Below, piece after piece: positions 23,725-34,414 of a stretch of 64,000 nucleotides of DNA. How positions within the stretch are numbered: the stretch's first letter is position 1; each line of letters starts with the position of its first letter. This DNA comes from Stenopsyche tienmushanensis (Eukaryota > Arthropoda > Insecta > Trichoptera > Stenopsychidae). Position numbers and translations under genes: made by a program. The notes under the pieces were generated by a model. It was not told the origin of the DNA, ran no database searches, and was given only the letters and a program-made list of their open reading frames with translations. The stretch is taken from assembly GCA_008973525.1 (NCBI GenBank), contig WACJ01000223.1:372001-436000 (forward strand), in the 5' to 3' direction.

Positions 23725-23870
23725 CCGCTTCTGACACCATTGTATCGTGGAGGCGGTGATGCCGAGCGGTGGTATGGAATTGGTTGGGTTCTGATAGGAA
23801 TACTCTTGTTTACTAATTGCTTTTATTCGGTTGTAATGGTGTGATTGTAAAGGCAGAACCCGTTGCATTC
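23725..23870 (-). mobile_element. LTR end with primer-binding-site-like sequence
   Basis: On the minus strand an LTR-like end CTCCACGATACA (position 23741) is followed, after one base, by TGGTGTCAGAAGCGG running down from 23739. The same junction occurs at 16300 (plus) and 44192 (minus). The LTR body is too diverged to bound. Confidence 0.5.
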
Positions 23871-23971
23871 CAAAATGCTTGTCGGAATGGGAAATCAAAT
23901 AAAAACATTTTTGATAATCCAGAATTTCATTCGGTATTAATAAAAATAAGCGTGATTTTGTATGGCATTTT

Positions 23972-24195
23972 TCATTTTTCTTCTCCTACGCTTCTCATAA
24001 CGGCATGCCAGGACCAGGCGGTTTGCATAGACTGAAAAAATATTTATATTTGAATACGCATCTTGTGAAAAATGTAATAATTATATCATACGCTCAGCTC
24101 ATTTCATCTACAGGTATAAGATATTTCGACAGAATTTATATATTTTTTAAATAACAAATCCTGAATCATATGCAGCTGCTATGACAAGTTAACTA
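23972..24195 (-). pseudogene. Odorant receptor pseudogene: partial duplicate of last two exons
   Basis: The terminal exon equivalent (24031 down to 23972) keeps acceptor TTTTTCAG and encodes SMQTAWSWHAVMRSVGEEK then TGA. It has exactly the 60-bp length of the intact gene's last exon (26713-26654), which reads SMQTAWSWHAVIKSMGEEQ then TGA. Upstream, about 24194-24155, lies the start of the penultimate exon: a serine codon, then TAA where the intact gene has Glu, then LV and AAYDSG. A deletion then removes the rest of that exon and part of the intron; intron sequence TATCTTATACCTG is shared with the intact gene. The first three exons are not present here. It is a dead partial tandem duplicate. 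Confidence 0.8.
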
Positions 24196-24464
24196 ATATA
24201 ATTCGCAATTATTTTTGAGTAATTATAATAATATAAAAGTAAAAAAATAAATTAAAATTACATAATTTCGATTATTAATTATCGATTTTTTGATCGTCAA
24301 AGCAGGCCGTGTTTTATGCTGTTCGGACCTTGCAATCGATCCTAAGGGTTGCAGGACGAACGGACTGCTTTTTATTTCTGGGGTACCTTGCGGACTGATC
24401 GTTCTCATCATCTAGAAACCTCTGCATCGTGATTGGCGCCGTATCAAAAAAATCTGATATATAA

Positions 24465-24650
24465 AAATGATTTGGGGTTTGTTCGTTCGATATGCGCTGC
24501 CATACCGTCCATCTTATTGCAATAAAACTTCTTCCATTTATTGCTAAAGATTTCGTGAGTAAGATAGGCATAGTTTAGCATATAAAAATTAATGTTTGTT
24601 TGTCCGTATTTGATGCGCTGCCATACCGTTCATTCGATTGCGAGCTACTA
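24465..24650 (+). repeat. Dispersed repeat H, two tandem partial copies
   Basis: Two blocks contain TATAAAAAT.AATGTTTGTTTGT or TTGTTCGTTCG followed by ATGCGCTGCCATACCGT and an ATTGCAATAAAACTT or ATTGCGAG continuation. Related blocks lie at 29690-29885 (minus) and 47605-47800 (plus). The pattern TATATAAAAAT...GTTTGTTTGT followed by a conserved segment resembles ends of arthropod Helitron-type repeats, but this identification is tentative. Confidence 0.45.
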
Positions 24651-25345
24651 GCTAACTATTGCACAAAGGTGGCAGCGTTGTGTCCCTTTTGGACTCTTCA
24701 GCTGTCTTAATGTCAGTTCAGTGTCGATTCAGTAGAGTTGTTCCCACTTGTCTTTTTCTAATTGATTCAGCATTCTCTTTCTGCTGCATAACGCACTTAA
24801 TATATATTCACCGCGCATCCCATGTCTTTGCATCCTTGGGCATTGAAGGAATCAAGCTTCCTATGTATCCCTTTCAATATCTCACGCTGGGCAGACGAAT
24901 ATGGCATTCTGAGCTTGTCTCTTTTCCTATTATCAGAAGCTAGCTGCCAAAAGCAGCCATGCTTGGTGAAAATCTGCGTCAGGTGGGTGGCCTTTTACCT
25001 GGTCATCCACAATTCCAGGATTGGTATTAGTTCATGTGTCCACCGACTTTTTGTGGAGCTATCCCAATGAGACTGCCATACCGCCATGGTAATTTCTCTG
25101 GCCATCTTCTTAGATTTTCCTTTTTGTACCACCAGACTCTCCTGGGCGAACAGGTCAATTGGCGATATGGCAGTCAGTGTCAGGATAGCATCTTCCGATG
25201 TGCGGTATGCAGCAGCCACCCTGATTGTACTTCTTCTTTGGACTCTGGCCGAGTTGGATTTTTTGCTTGGAGGCTTGCCTTACTCTGTACCTTGCATGGT
25301 CTTCAGACCTGACACCACTGGATTTCTTTATGGAATGCTACTATA
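24650..25345 (-). mobile_element. R1-like non-LTR fragment, family C, C-terminal part
   Basis: The minus strand reads VAAAYRTSEDAILTLTAISP, KKMAREITMAVWQSHWDSST, SRWTHELIPILELW and then, across frameshifts, LTQIFTKHGCFW and FVCPA. This is the post-RT region with the ..LTQ..TGHG.F.. and Cys/His motifs of R1-type LINEs. The same order, better kept, is at 40080-41340. The last part of the sequence, CTTCAGACCTGACACCACTG near 25305, also recurs (other strand) in the tandem units at 35700-35995. Plus-strand open frames here are shadows. Confidence 0.7.
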
Positions 25346-25789
25346 GACAACTATAGTAATAGTTAAAATAAGGAAAGTATTTCGTGCCTGCCTAAAAAGC
25401 AGAGGTAACAAATTTGAATAAATTTTGTAGATAAATTTAATAAAAAACTAAATATAAAAAGTATTTTTCAACTCTGATGCTCGCAAACTGGTATTTCTTC
25501 AAGTTTAACGATTTATAGAATGATTTGTATGACATGTAGCATATCATTGAAAGAGTATAACCTAGAGAAGTTTTTAAAACTAAATTAAGTTCAAAATAGA
25601 TATTAGTTTTTTGTTAATATAATGTATAATTTAAATGTGAAATTTTGGTTGTTTTTTTTCAAAAGGTTGAAAAAAAGATCTATTTCACCAACCCTGATAC
25701 TTAGGACATAGGGCCTATGTATGAAGCGTAGCAAAAGAATCCCTTAACCCCCAAAAAATTGTTGTCGATCCATGTGCAAAACCCCTGTA

Positions 25790-25960
25790 TATGAATATGA
25801 AAGATAATAAATTATGTTGTTCATCCTTTGTGTCTCGAAGACATCAATTTCTTTTTGATTAATTATTCCGTTTAAATTTATAAAGCGATAGTGACTATAC
25901 ATTATATTCCATCAAAGTCTTATTATAATCTTGTTTTCAACATAATGCATCTTTTAGTAA
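25790..25960 (+). repeat. Dispersed repeat, partner of 30880-31050
   Basis: TATATGAATATGAAAGATAA, CATCAATTTCTTTTTGATTA, ATTATTCCGTTTAAATTTAT and AAGCGATAGTGACTAT are matched in order at 30880-31050 with few changes over about 170 bp. It lies directly upstream of a mariner C-terminal relic. Class unknown. Confidence 0.7.
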
Positions 25961-26019
25961 CATCGTTATATAGGGTCCTTCAATAAGAAAGGAGGTCCTT
26001 AAAAGGAGTTCCGAAAGGG

Positions 26020-26178
26020 AACCACTAGGACACGATTGAAATCATTCAACCTCATGTTATATCGGCTCTAAAGGACATCCCGGAGAAGACCTTACAGGAT
26101 GCCTTCCAAACCTGGAGACACCACCTCCAGAAGAATATCAACGCAGGAGGGTTATATTTAGAAGACGTTGACTAATTG
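26020..26178 (+). mobile_element. Mariner transposase C-terminal relic
   Basis: An open frame reads TIEIIQPHVISALKDIPEKT, LQDAFQTWRHHLQKNINAGG, then LYLEDVD and a TAA stop. This is the typical tail of mariner/Tc1 transposases (F...W..R...C....G.YFE). The reading frame to the natural stop is undamaged, but nothing of the catalytic domain remains upstream. Confidence 0.75.
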
Positions 26179-26244
26179 CACAAATGTGTTCAATACATGT
26201 TTTTTTATGAATTTGGAATTTTAGAAGCTTGGTTCTTGAAGCTT

Positions 26245-26500
26245 TACATCCGCTCCGAATTACATATAGCTCTGAGGAATGTTTGATTGTCGTGAGAATC
26301 GAACGACTTTTTCCAGTCACCGCATCTATCGTATGACGCTTCGATTTTTTTGGAATCATCAACCGGTCGGCGGCACACGTAAGACTTCCAGTGTCGTAAT
26401 TATCCGAGTTTTGCCATTTTTATTAAAAACATATATTTTTAGAAGAAAATCAGAAACCTTAAAGACTTCCACGGCTACCTCGCCTTTTCCAAGTTACAGA
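26245..26500 (+). repeat. Dispersed repeat F, copy 1
   Basis: CTTTACATCCG, GTTTGATTGTCGTGAGAATC, ATCGTATGACGCTTCGATTT, TTTGGAATCATCAACCGG, GACTTCCAGTGTCGTAATTA and TTTTTAGAAGAAAATC match 34415-34640 in order. Class unknown. Confidence 0.65.
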
Positions 26501-26653
26501 TAAGTGATAAAAGTTCATTTTGAATTATTCAATTATTTCAAGAAGTGAATTCAAAATCCTTGTTGGAAAGGAAAATCAAATAAAAACATCATTGATAATA
26601 TAGGATTTTATTTAGTATTAATAAAAATAAGCATGATTTTGTGTGATATTTTC

Positions 26654-29218
26654 TCACTGTTCTTCTCCCATGCTTTTTATAACGGCATGCCAGGACCAGG
26701 CGGTTTGCATAGACTGAAAAAATATTTATTGAAAATGTCAATATTGGTCTTCAAAAATTTTCGCAATATAATCATGACAACATCACGAGAATTTATATTA
26801 AAATCACTTGTTCTATATGAAAATATTATTTATTTAAGCGTACAAATATAAATTTTCAATATGAAAACTGATTTGATTGAATTTTGTATTAAAAAAATAA
26901 AATAAAAAAGACCAAAATTTATTTATCTATTAGCGATCATTTTTATAAGAATTTCTTAGAGATCGTTAATCATATCCCTTTTGTAGATTTAAACTCGAGA
27001 CTTATCCAATCCGAGTATTAAACCAGGATTATGTCTTCAGGTATAAGATATTTTGACATCGAGTACATATTTTTTAAAAGACAATATGTTTTGAATAAAA
27101 TATTTAAATACCCTAGAAAAAGTTTCCATTGTCATGCTGCTGAATTTGAAACCAAGTTGTAAAGGTGTTTGTGATCTTGTTATAATTAAAGTAATACTTT
27201 TGCGCATAGAAGAATCGTTGAATCGTTCCCATCCTGAATTATATGCAGCTTCTGTGACAAGTTCACTCTAAAAAAGTGATTATTCATTAATAAGTTCATA
27301 ATGATATTGATAATGAAATATAATTATGTAACATACCTTGGATCTTAAATCTTCTCCATAGGAACAAAGTTGATACAAATACAATATCGGCGAAAGAAAG
27401 AGTCCAATCAACGATGGGCCATTACTTAAAGACTGTAAACAACCAATGCACACATTTTCTATTCAAATAATTGGAAATAAATATTGTACAACACTCTCTG
27501 ACTGTGGTTTGTCATTTTTTCCGTGGGAACGCTCAAAGAATAAAAACAAATTAATGTCGGATGCAATGCGATTTAAAAATATATATGCGACATCTTCCGT
27601 CTCTTTTCAGATGCAATGTGTTATTTTAACAGCGCCATCTCTTGTGACCCTACGGAGACATTGCAGCTGCACGCGGACGGATCGCTTCTTATGCGTGCAC
27701 CGTTGCCGGTTGGGTAGTGACGCGCAGGAGATGGGAGTCGGAGTGGGGGAAAGAAGTCTAGAATCGTTCGAGGCCTCTTTTGGCATGAGTTATCTATGTA
27801 AGTTAACCTCTGAGGAGGCTTCACAAATGTCACAAAAATACCTAAAAGAGGACCGGGAGTCCACAAGGTATATCTCTCCAACCGGTCCGCTTTTCGAATC
27901 GCTGACATGACGAATGAGCGCCTCGGCAACATAAGCCTAGAGTGCAAATTGAATACATTTTAATAAAGTATGCTATAAATGAATTAAATACTTACCGTAG
28001 TCAATTGAAAGAGAGAAAAGCAAATTTCCACGGTATAAAGAAGAATAGATATTAACATAAACGGCCAATATATGGTAACCAGCATTTCGACAAATCTGTA
28101 ATATAAAAAAAAAAATCTATTGTAGTTTTCAGTTTGCAAAAAAATATCAATTGATTAGCAAAGCGTTTGGATCTAAAAATTCTTAGGAATAATTTAAATG
28201 TGTGTGGATCTTAATTTGTATTTATCGTCTTAATTTTTATTCAATGCGATTACATTAACGAGATTACAAAACGAGTTTGCGGACAGAAAACCTCTTCCCG
28301 CAGCCGAAGCTATTCATTTTGTTCACGCACATATTATAAATATAAGCGTTTTTCTAGATGGTTACTTTAATTATTGTTGTTAAAATAATTGATAGACACG
28401 TACATGATAGTGTTTTGATGGATCTTGATGATGGATTTTAGTTTTTTAGCCACAATAGAGGCATCGTAGTCTTCTTCGCGTTCAGGAAATAGATGGCTCA
28501 ATTTATACACGATGATTTCAAGCTGAGTAGAAGCCAATATGACCGATATGACAAATATGGACTCAAACGACATGCATACGAATGCCAAAAATGATATGAT
28601 GACTATCGTGTAGACGGTGAGCAATTCATAGAAAGGCGTCGTGTGTTTGTATTCGTTGAAGAACATCAGATGGGCGTCGAACAAAAATATCCTTTGGGGG
28701 ATGTTGTCGACAAGGTTGGAGTAAATGATGCGACTGACCGGTTCGATGGAGAAGGTGATCATAACGAATACCATTAATAAAACCCAGCTGATTTCCACTT
28801 TTTTTCCACGTTTGACGCCATTCTTCACGATGTCCTTTATGCCCTGGACGGAACTACGCGCCCTTCTGAAATTCTCACCGGCGATGCTGTATATTTGTTG
28901 GAATTTGTATCTGTGAACGTAGCATATGGTGGTTTTGACGACATTGAGGATGAAAATATTGATGTAGATAAATTCCACATTTGCTTCGAAGTAGCTTTTA
29001 GTTTTGATATTTTGAATTATGGAGTAAGTTAATATGAAAAGCGTGCTGGAGAGTATAAAAACAAAGAAAAAGGAAGAGACTTTGAAGTATTTCGAATACT
29101 TGGGATTTGCCATTTCACCGATGCCGCTTATCACACGGAAGAAAGTAGCGATTCGAAAATTTTCCACGAAAGTTAAACAAAATTCTTCATTTCCCTCTTT
29201 GTCTGTCGATATTTTCAT
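26654..29218 (-). CDS. Insect odorant receptor (7tm_6 family), five exons
   Basis: A ligand-gated olfactory cation-channel subunit of the insect 7tm_6 family; by family knowledge it pairs with Orco in the dendrite membrane of olfactory neurons. Exons on the minus strand: 29218-28404 (815 bp), 28095-27996 (100), 27432-27337 (96), 27267-27112 (156), 26713-26654 (60, ending TGA). All introns are GT-AG (donors GTACGT, GTAAGT, GTATGT, GTATTT) and phases agree, giving 408 residues, the usual length of the family. Hydrophobic helices fit seven segments: about 50-70, 83-103, 145-170 and 200-245 in exon 1, the fifth in exon 2, the sixth in exon 3 (FLSPILYLYQLCSYGEDL) and the seventh across exons 4-5 (SITLIITRSQTPLQL). 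The start is the first ATG that opens the long exon. Intron 2 holds an LTR fragment (27590-27760) and a non-LTR fragment (27815-27945). A broken duplicate of the last two exons lies at 23972-24195. The ligand is unknown. Confidence 0.9.
27590..27760 (+). mobile_element. Family G LTR fragment in odorant receptor intron 2
   Basis: GCGACATCTTCCGTCTCTTT, TTATTTTAACAGCGCCATCT, GTGACCCTACGGAGACATTG, GATCGCTTCTTATGCGTGCA and GCACCGTTGCCGGTTGGG follow the family G order, as at 14960-15240. It is antisense to the receptor gene. Open frame 27446-27910 is a shadow of it and the adjacent repeat. Confidence 0.7.
27815..27945 (-). mobile_element. Family A non-LTR fragment in odorant receptor intron 2
   Basis: The minus strand reads GCGCTCATTCGTCATGTCAG, CGATTCGAAAAGCGGACCGG, TTGGAGAGATATACCTTGTG, the family A C-terminal stretch also found at 10240-10400 and 30590-30700. 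It directly follows the LTR fragment. Confidence 0.55.
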
Positions 29219-29689
29219 GTTTTAAAGCAAAGTCGCTCAGAAGAGAAATACTTAGGCGTGTAAAACGACACGAAGTAAGAAAAATATAATAAAAGCTCTT
29301 GCTTTTATAACGACGATTTTTCAGGGGCGTTGCGTGATTGTAATATATACAATTATAAAAAAATATGTCAAAAAACCTATAAAGCATTCAAATGATTTAA
29401 CCATTACAATCACTCTTAATTATGAATATTTTATTATTTTTTTGGTTCATCTAGCATATAGCCAATATTCATGGCAAAAAATAATATGACCAGAGAACAG
29501 AGATTTAAAGACAGTCCTCTGCATTACCTTTAATAAATATGCATAACAAAAAAACAGTTAAATCTCATCTTTTTTGGAATAAATGTTGCTTCAGGGCGCG
29601 CATTTAAAATAAGGAAGTTTTCTTGCCGCACTTTGTACTTTTATTATACCTATATTATTTCCACAAGTGTAAACAGTAAGTTGATAAAG

Positions 29690-29885
29690 TTTTATCGTAA
29701 TCGGACGAACGGTATGGAAGCGCATTAAATATGGACAAACAAACATTAATTTTTATGTATTAAATTATACTCATGTTATTCGCGCAGTTCTTACAAATAA
29801 ATTGACAAAGTTTTATTGAAATCTGATGAACGGCATGGCAGCGCATTACATACGAACAAACAGATATTAATTTTTATATATTAAA
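29690..29885 (-). repeat. Dispersed repeat H, two tandem partial copies
   Basis: Two blocks of AAGTTTTAT.G(T/A)AATC..A(C)GAACGG(T/C)ATGG.AGCGCATTA(A/C)ATA followed by GGACAAACAAACATTAATTT or GAACAAACAGATATTAATTT. Reverse complement of the units at 24465-24650 and 47605-47800. Confidence 0.5.
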
Positions 29886-29889
29886 GATT

Positions 29890-30420
29890 TAATAAATATT
29901 ATTTCGAATTGTTTTAAGACACTTAATTAAGTCTCAATGGGTATTGTGTCGTATTTAATTGATGGATCGTAACACGACCAACCCCTTTGGGGCGTTAAAT
30001 CTTCGACGTATATTACAACCCCTATATTTTCTATCGTTTATGTATTCACTAAATATTTTTGAGCGTACATTAGGATAAGAATTGATTTTAAAGTAATATG
30101 GGAACAGTTTTTGTTGTGAGATTGTAACGCACTTTTGATTAAAGAGACTTTAATAAAGGCCTTGTTGAAAGTGAATACTTAAGGATCTCGCCGTAATCCA
30201 ACCTTTCGGTTTCGCTTTGATCATTTTAGGGTTGCTAAGCATGAAGGGCTAAAGTTCACATTAGTCCGCCAGCGATCTTTCTTTGTATGGTCCTTTATAG
30301 GAGACTATTGTTTGTGTTTTTAAATAATCCGGAAGATAATTTTGAAGCGGTCAAATCAAAGGGCATGATGAGATATTTTTATCGCGCTTTTAACCCTTTG
30401 GCTCTTGTTTGATCACGCTA
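29890..30420. other. Unassigned AT-rich DNA
   Basis: No recognisable gene or repeat partner in the window. Confidence 0.3.
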
Positions 30421-30426
30421 ACGTAT

Positions 30427-30590
30427 TAGGGTCATCTAGAAAGTAGGGTTGCAAGGGCTCTTGCGGCATATAGAGGGGATCCTAACGATCAGTTTGTTTG
30501 GTTTTGCGTTTGTCTGCCATTTTGTACAGTCACAGTAAATTATTCCGACGGAGAGATCGCCAAGCGCGGATCATGTTCTTTGGACATATC
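30427..30590 (+). mobile_element. Mariner 5' end relic
   Basis: Starts TTAGGGTCATCTAGAAAGTA, continues GGGTTGCAAGGGCTCTTG, then GTTTGTCTGCCATTTTGTAC and CAGTAAATTATTCCGACGGA. It is collinear with 45865-46000 and with the 5' part of 13040-13215. It is immediately followed by a family A non-LTR fragment. Confidence 0.55.
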
Positions 30591-30700
30591 GTGGGATGGC
30601 GTTCGATCGCGAGGCGCTCATTCGAAGTATCAGCGGTCTAAAAAGTGGACCGCTTGGACACACAGACCTTATGATCACTCTCTTCTCTTTTAGGGCACTT
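30590..30700 (+). mobile_element. Family A non-LTR fragment
   Basis: Reads MAFDREALIRSISGLKSGPL then GHTDLMITLFSF in one frame, the C-terminal region of family A. Confidence 0.55.
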
Positions 30701-30879
30701 ATTACTCGTATTTGAGCATTTTAGAGTCATCAATGAACCAATAGCGAGCGACGATATATTGAATTTTAGCACTCTAAGGGCTTAATTCGTTTTATTTTTT
30801 AAATCTGTGAAAAATATCGAGGACTTCCTTAGCATAAATCTGTTGAGTAACAGCATGTAATACATGAAAGGATTTTTAT

Positions 30880-31050
30880 ATGAATATTAAAGATAATAAA
30901 TTATGTGGTTATCCTTTGTGGCATGTAGGCATCAATTTCTTTTTGATTAATTATTCCATTTAAGTTTATAAAGCGATAGTGACTATTCATTATATTCCTT
31001 CAAAGGCTTATGATGGTATTGTTTTCAGCACAATGCAACCCTTAGTATCA
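30880..31050 (+). repeat. Dispersed repeat, partner of 25790-25960
   Basis: Same order of blocks as 25790-25960: TATATGAATATTAAAGATAA, GCATCAATTTCTTTTTGATT and AAGCGATAGTGACTATTCAT. Confidence 0.7.
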
Positions 31051-31054
31051 TCAT

Positions 31055-32280
31055 TATATAAATTTATAGTTGTTCGATTGATTCTTTACATCGTCGGTAG
31101 TGTTATACAACCTACTTGTAATTATTTCCATCGTGGAAATTGAAAGCTCGGTAATGAGCAATCCCATGGGTGTTTATGTCAGAATCGGTCGCATACATAT
31201 ACCTCTAAACACATAAAAATAATTATGTTTCTCATTAGCTTAATGGACCAAAATTCAGGAAGGAAACAACATGTTGTTCCACAAGATAACGTTTCTAGAA
31301 TTTCAATGTACTCCTAAAATGTATTCCTTCATTACCTTATAACGAAACATTGTAACGAGCTTTCATTACACATACGTGAATAATTTTCAAATTAAATCCA
31401 ACCCCCGTGGATATTTGATATCATCGACGATGTAATTAAATTAAAAATATATTTAAAAACAAAATGGGACGTCTAAGGGTGCATATTTTTATGTGTGGTA
31501 ATTGCCAAAGTTTCCAATAACGAAGTACAAGTGTAGCCGATTAATCTGCGGATTCAGTTTACCAATCTTACCTTCAATGGAAGTTCAAGATCTCGAAGCT
31601 GGAAGCTGTTAAATTTATCGCTTTTAATTCTCCCAGGGGACAATCGATTTCGTATTTAGTGATCGCGTTACATGGAAAACTAAACCAAATCGTCCAACTA
31701 AAAGTAGTTTCCAACTTTTGCGAAAAAACCACTTTATCCGACTCCAACTTTTTGAACAATTTAACACGTCGATTACAACAGACGCTTGTATAATTGTATG
31801 AATAATAAATCTGGTGGGTTTCTTGACATGTGGAAATGTTTTTAACTAATGGTGTTTTCGTGTATGTAAACCTTTTGAGCAAATATTCTCTCACATGAGT
31901 ATACCTGTACTTTGGAGTGTATTTCTAGCATGATGATGTAAAATGTATTAAAACTATTGATTGTATAAGCTCAATGGAGACAGATCCAAAACCTTATTAA
32001 ATATTGCAAAAGCATTACTGAAACGTTTAAGAGATAATTTATTAATTGATATAAATTTATAATCATTAAATAGGAGATTTTATCATGATTTTTTGGCATT
32101 GTCTTCCATATATGTTTAAATTAGGATAAATCTATTCGAATGAGAATTTTAAATCCGAAAAATAATTTAAAATAAGTAAAAACCTACTTCAGGGCGATCG
32201 ATCAGAAATATCAATACTTTTAAATAATCTACTTAAAAGCATAAGAAATTAAATATTGTGTAATAATATTTCGTTATAAG
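31055..32280. other. Unassigned AT-rich DNA
   Basis: A 106-codon minus-strand frame (31574-31894) is open but has no recognisable domain, splice support or relative. Nothing else is supported. Confidence 0.3.
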
Positions 32281-32284
32281 ATAA

Positions 32285-32570
32285 ATTGGGGCTATTAATT
32301 CAATATCACCACTGGGCGCAATCCCGCAACCGTATCCCGCGCTGGGTTTTCAAACGGGCGGTCTATCTGGGTTTCTATCGGGTCGTAGAAGAAGATCACA
32401 TAGGAGGGTGATGCAGTTGAAGAAAACTTGAATGTTAGTTCCAGGTCTTTATTATTCCATCAAGAGAAGAACAACGATTATGAGATCGAAGAAAACGACC
32501 GCGGGGAAGATCAGACCTTCCCGCGGCCAAGACAAGCGGTCGGATCCCAAAATTTAATTGGTTCCGATTA
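32285..32570 (-). mobile_element. Diverged GC-rich LTR relic
   Basis: Shares the layout of family G rather than its detailed sequence: CGGGTCGTAGAAG near the left, a TTTATTATTCCATCAAGAGA block (minus strand: GGAATAATAAAGACC, an AATAAA signal), and GACCGCGGGGAAGATCAGAC, TTCCCGCGGCCAAGAC on the right. No terminal repeat bases are certain. Confidence 0.4.
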
Positions 32571-32614
32571 CTTTGAACGACGCCTCAAAATTCAACTGTA
32601 GACTCGAATTACAC

Positions 32615-33640
32615 TTTTTTTTCCTGTGGGAGGGGAATCTTCCATAAGATACCCTGGGTTTGATCCCAAGGTAGTGTCAGATTCTTACTAACTTAACTCC
32701 TCCCTTGTCCTTCTCTGTCCCTCTGGTATTGTTTATCCCATTGTTTCAGGAGGGCAAGTAGTCTGGCCTTAAGTAGTTTCTAATATAGGAGAGCCGATAT
32801 GTGTGTCTCTCTCTTACTGCCTTCTTTGGCGCTCATGATTTCTTCAATGAAATCTTGCCAAAAGTATCAGTTTTTCTTATATGTTCTCAGCGTTGAGCTC
32901 GTCTATCCCGAGTGCTTGTTTCCTCGTCTTCCCGAGTTTTCAAGCCTCACAATCATTGATGGTGTGTTCGGCATCATCGACCTCCGCTTGGCAGTGCTTC
33001 AGGTACGCAACAAAACATCCATGTTCAGTGAGCACCGCTTCTTCAGATACTGTTCTGTACGCTGTGGTAACTCGGAGCGCTCCTTGCCGTTGGACCCTTG
33101 CCAGCTTCTTTCTGTAGCTATCATGTCTGAGCGACTCATGCCATATCGGGGCTACGTACAGAATGATTGAGTGTATAACCTCGTTTATGGTTCTTCTTGT
33201 GCACGGCTTTGGCCCTTCGACGTTGAGCATGAGCCATCCGAGCTCGCTGGCTACCTTCTGCGCAGCTGCTTCAATGTGTTTACTGATAGTCAGCTTCTTG
33301 CCCATGAGAATCCCGAGGTATCTCAGCGTGTTGCTATATTCAACCTCGTAACCGTTGACAACACACTATGTGACCCTCGGTATTCTTCTGCTGCAGATCA
33401 TTGCCTCCGATTTCTCTACCGCCAGTTGCAGGCGATTTTCTGCAACTGGTTGCAGGCTGCAAGAGCGTGGGTGCATTATGTGAGCTGATACAGTGTATCC
33501 TGCTGACTGGCCAGCGCTTGCCTTTTATCCTGATCACAAGAGCATATAGAACAGCGTCCAGCGATTGTTTATCGGCATGCTACTGCTAGACCTTGAGGTT
33601 TAGTGTTGGAGTACAAACTTCCTTGACGAAAACGGTAAAA
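32615..33640 (-). mobile_element. R1-like non-LTR fragment, family B
   Basis: The frame 33305-32940 on the minus strand reads MGKKLTISKHIEAAAQKVAS, MLNVEGPKPCTRRTINEVIH, APIWHESLRHDSYRKKLARV and AYRTVSEEAVLTEHGCFVAY, then CQAEVDDAEHTINDCEAW. This is the C-terminal part of the reverse transcriptase plus the Cys/His tail of an R1-type LINE. AYRTVSEEAVL jumps to TEHGCF, so a piece is deleted. Its 3' region 32615-32840 is nearly the same as 4885-5110. Several plus-strand frames here are shadows. Confidence 0.8.
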
Positions 33641-33654
33641 TCCCATTAATCGGT

Positions 33655-34170
33655 AGCAGGGGAATTTCGATAAAGGCGGACGCGTCAGGTGTGCTCCGTC
33701 GTTGCGTCAAGGAAGCGGCAATAGTTAGTTGACGGGAGAGCTGATCTGCGGAGGTCACCAGTCACCACCTCTCACGTTTATCTCCTCGGTTAGGTACCGC
33801 CTGAGGAGTTCCTGGGTCGTCCCAGATCACTGGACGTATCGGTTCTTAGTTTTGGGCGTTCACCGACTTCGAAGTGTTCATGCAGAGATTCGTTCATTGA
33901 CATGGATCATGTTCTGTAAACATGTTTGGGTATTGCGTCTTATTGCGAGGCATTCTTTCGATTTTTCAGCGGCCCGAAATTCAGACCAGTTGGACACGAA
34001 AACCTTGTGACCACTCCTTTTTATTTTAGACTATTTAAGACTTTTTGTAAGAGTTTTGGAGAAATAATTATCCTTGAGGCTTTCTGTGACTTTTATTGGA
34101 TCGTGGAGCCCCCTCCTTCTCTGGTAGCAATTCGCACATTTTTTAGGGTCGCAAGCGAGACTCAAAACTC
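33655..34170 (+). mobile_element. Family A non-LTR fragment, longest copy
   Basis: Follows the family A order: TACCGCCTGAGGAGTTCCTG, ATCACTGGACGTATCGGTTC, GACTTCGAAGTGTTCATGCA, ATGTTTGGGTATTGCGTCTT and GACCAGTTGGACACGAAAAC, then FCKSFGE and the untranslated part with TCGTGGAGCCCCCTCCTTCT. Frameshifted relative to 1893-2390. It lies head to head with the family B fragment. Confidence 0.65.
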
Positions 34171-34414
34171 TTTCCTACCCCGCACAATATATATAATATA
34201 TACATTATTATAAAGAAAGAACGTGTCCTTACGGGCATGGAATTTTTAATTTATAATTTTTTATCCTGCTGTAAACTTTTCCAGTGAATTGGCATGGTTC
34301 CGAAAAGCGCGACCAATATACGGCTAGGGTCCCTATGTCGGTAGTGTATAATAAATTCACTAGATATCCGCACTTATTTTATACCCGATTACTCTTATTA
34401 TTTTTTAATTGTTT

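Noticed and set aside
31574..31894. 106-codon minus-strand frame
   Set aside because: No motif; Ser/Phe/Lys composition typical for AT-rich non-coding sequence.
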